This document shows positions 57,790 through 64,000 of a stretch of DNA of 64,000 nucleotides, piece after piece (positions within the stretch are counted from its first letter, which is position 1; every line of letters begins with the position of its first letter). Below the pieces are notes generated by a model that had not been told where the DNA came from, ran no database searches, and saw nothing but the letters and a program-made list of their open reading frames with translations. A program made the position numbers and the translations under genes. Source of the stretch: Acanthosoma haemorrhoidale (Eukaryota > Arthropoda > Insecta > Hemiptera > Acanthosomatidae); assembly GCA_930367205.1 (NCBI GenBank), contig OV884009.1:124194639-124258638 (forward strand), written 5' to 3'.

Positions 57790-59440
57790 ACATACTAGTC
57801 ACAGTGTACTAGGTTATAGGGATGTGTGACGCAATGTAATGACTGTGCTAGGGAATTAGGTTGTTTGGATAAGCTTCGATAGAATTTCATGAACTTGGAA
57901 GGGACGAGTTCAAGATTGTAGGGTATATTAAGATCGTTATAAAGGGTTTTGTTGTGGACAAATAATAATAAGGGGCAATAAGGCAATAAGGACACGGAAT
58001 AAGGGGCATTGACTATTATTCTCAGAACTTTTGATTAAAAGGATTGGATACGCTTGATGTTCGACTTTTTTGCTGTCCCCCCATAGCTCTATTCCGTATG
58101 TCCATGTTGGGTTTCGTATAACTTTGTATAAATTAGTAATTTATTTTCTATTGAGAGATGGGATGTCCTCGTAAAGTAGTCTGGAAAGTTGTCCAAAGCG
58201 TCTGTTTAGTTCTTGTCTTTTTAGCCTCATGTGTGGGTTTCATGTCAGCCGTTTGTCGAAATGGAAGCCTAAATACCGTACTTTCTGGATTGGGTATGAG
58301 GAATGGAATTTTAAAAAAATTGTGGAGAGGACTTGTGGCAGAGGGTAAAGGTGATGTGGGGACATTTTACTTTATTAACTTTGATCCGCCATTGGTTACT
58401 CAATCTCATCAGGGTGTTTTTGAGGGTTATGGGATTCTATATCGGGGTCTGGGTGGGATGACAGGACTGCAGTGTCATTTGCAAATATTGCCAAAACGGT
58501 ATTGGGAGTAGATGGAACATCAGTGGTGTATAGGTTATAGAGGATGGGACCCAGGGCACTGCCCTGCGGAACTCCTGATTTTATGGGATTGTAGATAAAA
58601 TATTCTAAACAACAGCCGACTTGGAAGAAGCGGTTTGAAAGGTAGGACTGTATGATTAGGAAAAGAGTCTGTGGTAAATATCTTTTGGGCATGTAAAGCA
58701 AAACTGCGTCCCAAACCCTGTCAAAAGCTTGAGCTATGTCCAAAAAGGCAACAGTGGAATACTGTTTGATTTCAAGGACTAAGGATAAGTGATAAACAAC
58801 GGGAAGGCCTTGTTGAGTAGTGGAATGTCGTAGACGGAAACCAGACTGGTAAGTAAGAAAAAGGGTTTTGGAATAAACAATTAAAACTAGACGTTTTAAT
58901 AGGTGTTTTTCAAAGATTTTTGAGAGGATAGGGAGAAGGGTAATTGGAGGTTAAAATGAGGCGTTATTGGTTGGTTTACCGGGTTTGGTGAATAGGACAA
59001 TAATGGAATGTTTCCAGAGGAGAAGAAAGTACGTCGTTCGGATAATGCAATTATATATGTAGGTTAGGAAGATAAAGGCTTTAGGAGGGAGTTGTTTGAG
59101 AATTTGAGGAGTAAGAAGATCATATCCGGGAGATTTTCGGTAAGTTTTACAGAGGGTATTTAACATCAGAGTGGTTAACGGCTTTTGGTGGAAGTTAGAG
59201 AGGGACTAAGTGAGGAAATCATCAACAGTTGTGCCATGAGTACGGTTTTGATGAGAAAGGTGAGGTGTGAAAGTACGGGAAAGATGCTGAGCGAATTCTT
59301 CTGACCTATCCCCACCCGAATCCGCCCAGGACCCATTATCACGACGGATTAGGTGTGACACAGGATGGTAAAGGAATTTAAAAAAGCTGTCTGGTGCCCT
59401 GGCTACTTGAATACTGATGGTGAAAGACGAATATTGATTT
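57790..59440 (-). mobile_element. Jockey-like LINE with RT (copy 4)
   Basis: Longest copy of the jockey-like family. Minus strand from right to left: an N-terminal palm lead-in (SPGYDLLTPQILKQLP, 58951-59166), AFDRVWDAVLLYMPKRY and SYLSNRFFQV, then the SGVPQGSALGPILYNLYT box and FANDTAVLSS, then TYGIELWG-like sequence and the 3' end shared with copies 1-3. Confidence 0.75.
58396..59166 (-). pseudogene. Reverse transcriptase of LINE copy 4
   Basis: Two open parts, 59166-58951 and 58743-58396. RT motifs include GVPQGSALGPILYNLYT (box 4) and LAIFANDTAVLSS in the active-site region, where the canonical FADD reads FAND, so one catalytic Asp is changed to Asn. Normally copies the LINE RNA at the nicked target. 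Frame broken near 58745 and 58950. No endonuclease or ORF1 found. Confidence 0.72.
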
Positions 59441-62400
59441 CTTTAGTTGATTAAATCCCAATTGAGTAAACAAAATGAATTTGATTATTTTTGTTTTTCA
59501 TTAATACTCATAGAGATTAAGATTAAAATATTGGTTGTGGATAAGTTGTGAAAATAATTTATTCTAAACTCAAAAAAAAAATCAGCCTGGTAAAAGAAAA
59601 TCAATAATATCTAAATTTTTGTAAGTGGTCTATTTTAGTTTGTGAGAAGTTTACATAAACTGGAATGAGATTAATTGAGGAAGTATGAATGTAAGTTATG
59701 GAGGTTATAAAATAAAAAGTTCCTCTATTAGAGTTAGCATAAAAGAAAAACAATATATACGTATATTATCTCATTATGACGTATATTTTTTGTTTTAGGG
59801 TGTATATAATATTTATTAGATTTGAGAAAAAATTTAGTAAAAGGAGAGTTTTACAATCGATCATGCCCTCGTAATAATCGACGTTTGTTCTTCAAAGAAT
59901 TCATTCAGTATGTGTCTAATTTTCTTGCAAGTTTATCTTTGTTGTTGTAGTCACATCTCTTATTTTATTTGAATTTCGGTTGTGTTTACACTCATTATTT
60001 TACTTGACACTTTTTATAAATCCAAATGGAGGTTGGCTGTGAAGGAGTGAAAGAAAAACGACGGTAAGACAGTATATATTACAATTAGGTCATTCACCCA
60101 CTACTTGTTAATACTATTGACAAGAAAACCTTATCAACTAGCATTGCCTCTTTCACTCATTATTAAAATTCATTTCTTACACCTATATCTATTACCAAAA
60201 AAAGTTTCTGTTTACTTTTAGATTTTATTGTCATTTTGACCAATGTGTCATTAAAGGTTCTTAGCTGATTGTTGTTCAGCATTTAGAAGCAATCGGTGTA
60301 CTTGTCCCTTCTCTCTTCTATCCAATCATATAATCTTTACCTTATTAACACACATTTAAAATTCATTCCTGGTTTGTTATACACAGCTTCCAATTTTCTT
60401 AAGTTGTAAACTTCAGCTTTTGATGGACTGTATTCACTTTTTCGGCCACTCCACATTCTAAAGGACCCGGGTTAAAACTGTGGTAGACGGGATTAATTTT
60501 CTGTTGCTGCTCTAGATTTGAGCCTATTGACAAATCTTACCATTAATGAGGACTTTAAGAGGAATTAAAATCCTGATTTAGTGTTCTGTTGATTCTGTTC
60601 AAATCAAAAGTCTAATTGATAGTTTTAAGAAGTTCTATATATCTATAGTTCATTATAAATATATTTGTATGTTTTAAGGTTTAGTTCAAAACAAACTTAA
60701 CTATTAAACTACAGTATGATCTTTACAAAGTTGAATAAAACAAAAATTGTATATTGGAAATTTTATTTATATATGTTTACAAATCTTCAATTATAAGTAG
60801 AAATCGCTAAGACTGAATAAATGAATAATTATTTAGTCCTATTGATTCATAATATTAAGGTATATTTTGGTATTTATTAAAAATTTTGATTTCTGGATAG
60901 GGGTGATTTGTCAAAATAGTCCAATATGAATAAATTTATATTATTTTATGTATTTATTAAGATGTTTCTTTCTATTTTATTCCCTATCAGAACAGATTAG
61001 TTCTCTATTCCGGTTTAAATATTGCAAACAGTCAACATTATTATTTCATAAAACATGTTATTAAATTAGTTTTAGACTGATTTTGTTTTCATATGTTGAC
61101 CTTGGTCATGAGTTTTAATTCCTTCCTGCAGTTACCTACTGCATTGTCAATTCCTTTCCAATATAATTAAACAATAAACATTGGTGCCATGCTAAATTCA
61201 AGTAATTAATCCTGTTTGCTTATCTAGGAAGTATGAATGAGATGTGAACCCACCATGAATCTTATGTAAGCAAATTTTCCAATTGATTAATTTCTTCAAA
61301 TTGATCATTATTATATTTAACAAATCATATTTTTTACTACTAATAATTGAACAGATATTTAATTCACTAATAGAAAAAAAAAGAAAAAGCCCTATAAATT
61401 TCCCTTTTAAGAATTATTCAACGTCATTAACTAACTTAGTTACAAGTTGTATATCCATTACAAACAAATAATAATGTTAAAATTTATTTCTCTTCAAATA
61501 CAAATCTTCAGAATTAATCATTATCCCCTCAGGCCATATTTGAAGGAAGTCAAGCAGATAAAATTGTTTTTATAATATATATTTCTTTATTGAAATAATT
61601 TCATGCAACTAATGAAGTAGTATTTTAAACATTTCTTGGAACTTCTGTTTTTAAGGTCTTGTTCCTTTTTTTGTGAGGAAAAGGCTCATTAGCCAAAACC
61701 ACTTCACTTGTCACTGCAGAGCTCACTAATAAACAAAATATTAGTTGATTTGGAGGTCATGTGGCCACCACCACAGGGTAACAGGTCATAATTGTTCTTC
61801 TCCTCAATGTCAATTTTTGTTTACAGCCTCAGCCTTTTCATGGCTTTCTTTTTTGGAACAGGCATGAACCCGTTAGTATTTGCTTCAACTGGCATCGAGG
61901 AAGTTTGGTGGGTACGCTTTAGCCACACAATTTCAACCTCCATGTTAACCAATCTACCATGCCCATGTAGAAGATTCTATGCTTCAGTAGGGCTTGCTGG
62001 GCTGTACAAATCAATGAAACATTCGGAGTGGGGCACCGACTCCATTCGCGGTGGCACTGCACTGATACCCGGCACTGCTAGAATTTATAGTTTACCTGTC
62101 TCTACTCAGAGGCACAATGACAGCTCACTGACCATGGCGCATACTGACTGACGACTCACTAACTCACGATTACAGACTGGCTCTTGGGAGATGTTTCTTC
62201 CATGTGTTGACTGCGACTCCAGTGTTCAGAATAATATGCAAGAGAGCTAGGCTCCTGTCCACCTTCCTATAAATAAGCAGCCATCATTAAAAAGGATTTT
62301 CCCCACTGAATCATTGGGAGTCCATGTGTCTACCTGCATTGTATTACTGAGTCTTAGTTAAGGGCCAGGTCTTTCCGGAGTAAACCTGAGTTTTATTGCC

Positions 62401-63998
62401 AAAGGTCTACCTGGTCTTGGGTAGGTCAAAACACTCTTCTCTTCAATACCTCTCAGCAGTCTCAGGAAAAAAGGGGGTCTCTAATAATAAGACCACTTAT
62501 TAAGTCTTAATAATAATTAACTAATAAGGGACTTCGCTAATAATAAGAATCATTACGTACGCGTACACATTTCAAAATGCTTTTATTAGGATTTATCTTA
62601 ATGAAATAGTCCTTGATATAAGCTATTTTGGTGTTGTGTGCTTACACCAAATATAATTTTAAATCATTAATACTGTATCATATGCCTGGTTAAATAATAT
62701 TAAGGAATTCCTCCACTAAGCCATTCATCTTTGTATAGTAGAATTATTTATTAATATCTAAAATAGATGTTAATGAAATTATAAATACAATTTTTTACTA
62801 CTGTCACATTAATATACTTGTTACCCCAATGTTGTGTAAGTCTTTGATGTGGACTGTTTACTGAAAGCTGACCGGATTCTTATTTAACTCTTTGTGAAGT
62901 GAAGCCTGGCCGGCTAGTATGACTGCTGTAAACAGGTGGCTTAGTTCAGCTGCTTTAGCCCTTTACTACATAGGTGAGTGATCTCTTCGCTATAGAGTGA
63001 AAAAAAAGATGTAGTGGTCTACCACATTGTCTGTTGGCCCTTGCCCCTTGGTGAATTGTGAGGCCCGATCAGGTCGCCATTACCAAGCAGGAACCGAGAT
63101 CTTTTCACGGTGAAGCGGGCCATAAACACTTCAACCTAACTTTATATTGAACAGCTTGGATTAAAATTTAATGATATTATATAGAAGGTTGCCATCTGAT
63201 CAAATAGATGAATTTAGACTGTTAGAGAACAAATGAAAATTTTTGTTAGTGACATTTCTTTATTGGTATGCTTTATTATTCAATGTCATCTATGAAAGTA
63301 TTTGAAATGAAATTCACTGTTCCTTAACACATTTCAATAAATGTCTCCTTTTCAAATATTCTTATGCATATAAAGTGATAATTATATCAAGTTTAATTGG
63401 TTTTGTAATGCAGTTAAATAATGAGGTAGGTATAAGTATACTATAAATAGCTTATGAAATGATATAAATATGCGACAGCTATACAGGTTTGAATTCAGAT
63501 AATTCGAGAAATTGATACATCTTTAATTATTATTATAAAATGTAATAACCATCGTATCTATCAACTAACTTCCATATTGTTTATATTATATTCTCCTCCA
63601 TGTATTTTCAAATATTTTAATCATCGAAAAGTTATTATTTTTCACCTTTTTTATAGCATAACTTTATTAATCATAAATTTCCTTTCTGTTATTCATTTAA
63701 TATTGTGCTATTATCAATACTTTTATTCCCCTCATCAAATTTGTAACACAGTTTGGTTCCCGTATCAATTTTGATTTCCCTTTTGCAGATATTAATTAAC
63801 TACTATAGTTACATTTGTTTTATATTTATAATCTGTCGCAAACTAGCATATCCCTATTTACATTATATCTTATGTTCTTACAAATGCCTGTTTTACTCAT
63901 TCTTCATATTTTTCAATTCAAAGCTATTTATGAAGCAATTATATCCACATATTTTTATATTCTTACTTTTTTACTTATCTCTTGTTATGAGGACATGA
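59441..63998. other. Right-end intergenic stretch, nothing recognised
   Basis: AT-rich; no known domain, repeat copy or splice-supported exon seen. The 119-codon frame at 61792-62151 is Ser/Thr-rich without motif. 62880-63130 is a GC-richer island with short hairpin-like pieces (GTGGTCTACCAC near 63015) but matches no RNA family I know. Confidence 0.45.
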
Positions 63999-64000
63999 TG

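Noticed and set aside
58158..58511. 117-codon plus frame
   Set aside because: Shadow of the jockey-like RT on the minus strand.
61792..62151. 119-codon frame as a gene
   Set aside because: No recognisable motif and no conserved neighbourhood; could be chance or repeat-derived.
63577..63998. AT-rich hydrophobic frames at the right edge
   Set aside because: Ile/Phe/Tyr/Leu-rich by base composition only; no membrane-protein family recognised.

Overview
The window is eukaryotic nuclear DNA, AT-rich, with phased spliced exons, Ty3/Gypsy, LINE and Tc1/mariner elements and long microsatellites. This fits an arthropod, most likely an insect; I cannot name the species. There is no sign of bacterial genes, CRISPR, rRNA or tRNA genes.

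One host gene is recognisable. It lies on the minus strand and runs from a start codon at 53112 leftwards past the window edge. Seven exons (52789-53112, 31896-32100, 15779-15931, 15338-15391, 14825-14959, 9474-9620, 6819-6947) have compatible splice sites and phases. They encode a short cytoplasmic tail, one membrane segment, a furin-type RARR site, about 48 Gly-X-Y collagen triplets and one Ig domain. This is the layout of the colmedin/gliomedin (UNC-122) family, type II membrane collagens that normally end in an olfactomedin domain. That domain would lie left of base 6819.

The rest is mostly mobile DNA filling the introns. Intron 2 (15932-31895) holds a back-to-back LTR cluster: a plus-strand chimera of two related Gypsy subfamilies (16305-21456), then a minus-strand element (21467-30746) whose LTR is split by a younger minus-strand element (21562-26915). 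All share an AGTTA...TAACT LTR and a tRNA-Phe primer-binding site, and most sit in (TA)n tracts. Intron 1 (32101-52788) holds a truncated member of the same group with a 4x20 bp repeat in gag (32601-34576). It also holds an errantivirus-like element with env remnants (about 37200-43757), itself invaded by a LINE (37848-40386) and a Tc1 transposon (41463-43008), and a mag/K02A2.6-like element (46574-50462). Smaller pieces elsewhere include jockey-like 3' ends in both orientations, a degenerate R1-like LINE, a solo LTR with a perfect 5 bp target duplication, and a mariner with both ends made of the same sequence.

The right end (53113-63998), upstream of the host start codon, carries more transposon fragments and then about 4.5 kb with no recognisable gene. 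Nearly all transposon genes are broken. The youngest element (21562-26915) still has intact catalytic motifs but carries two frame breaks at poly-C tracts and one stop.
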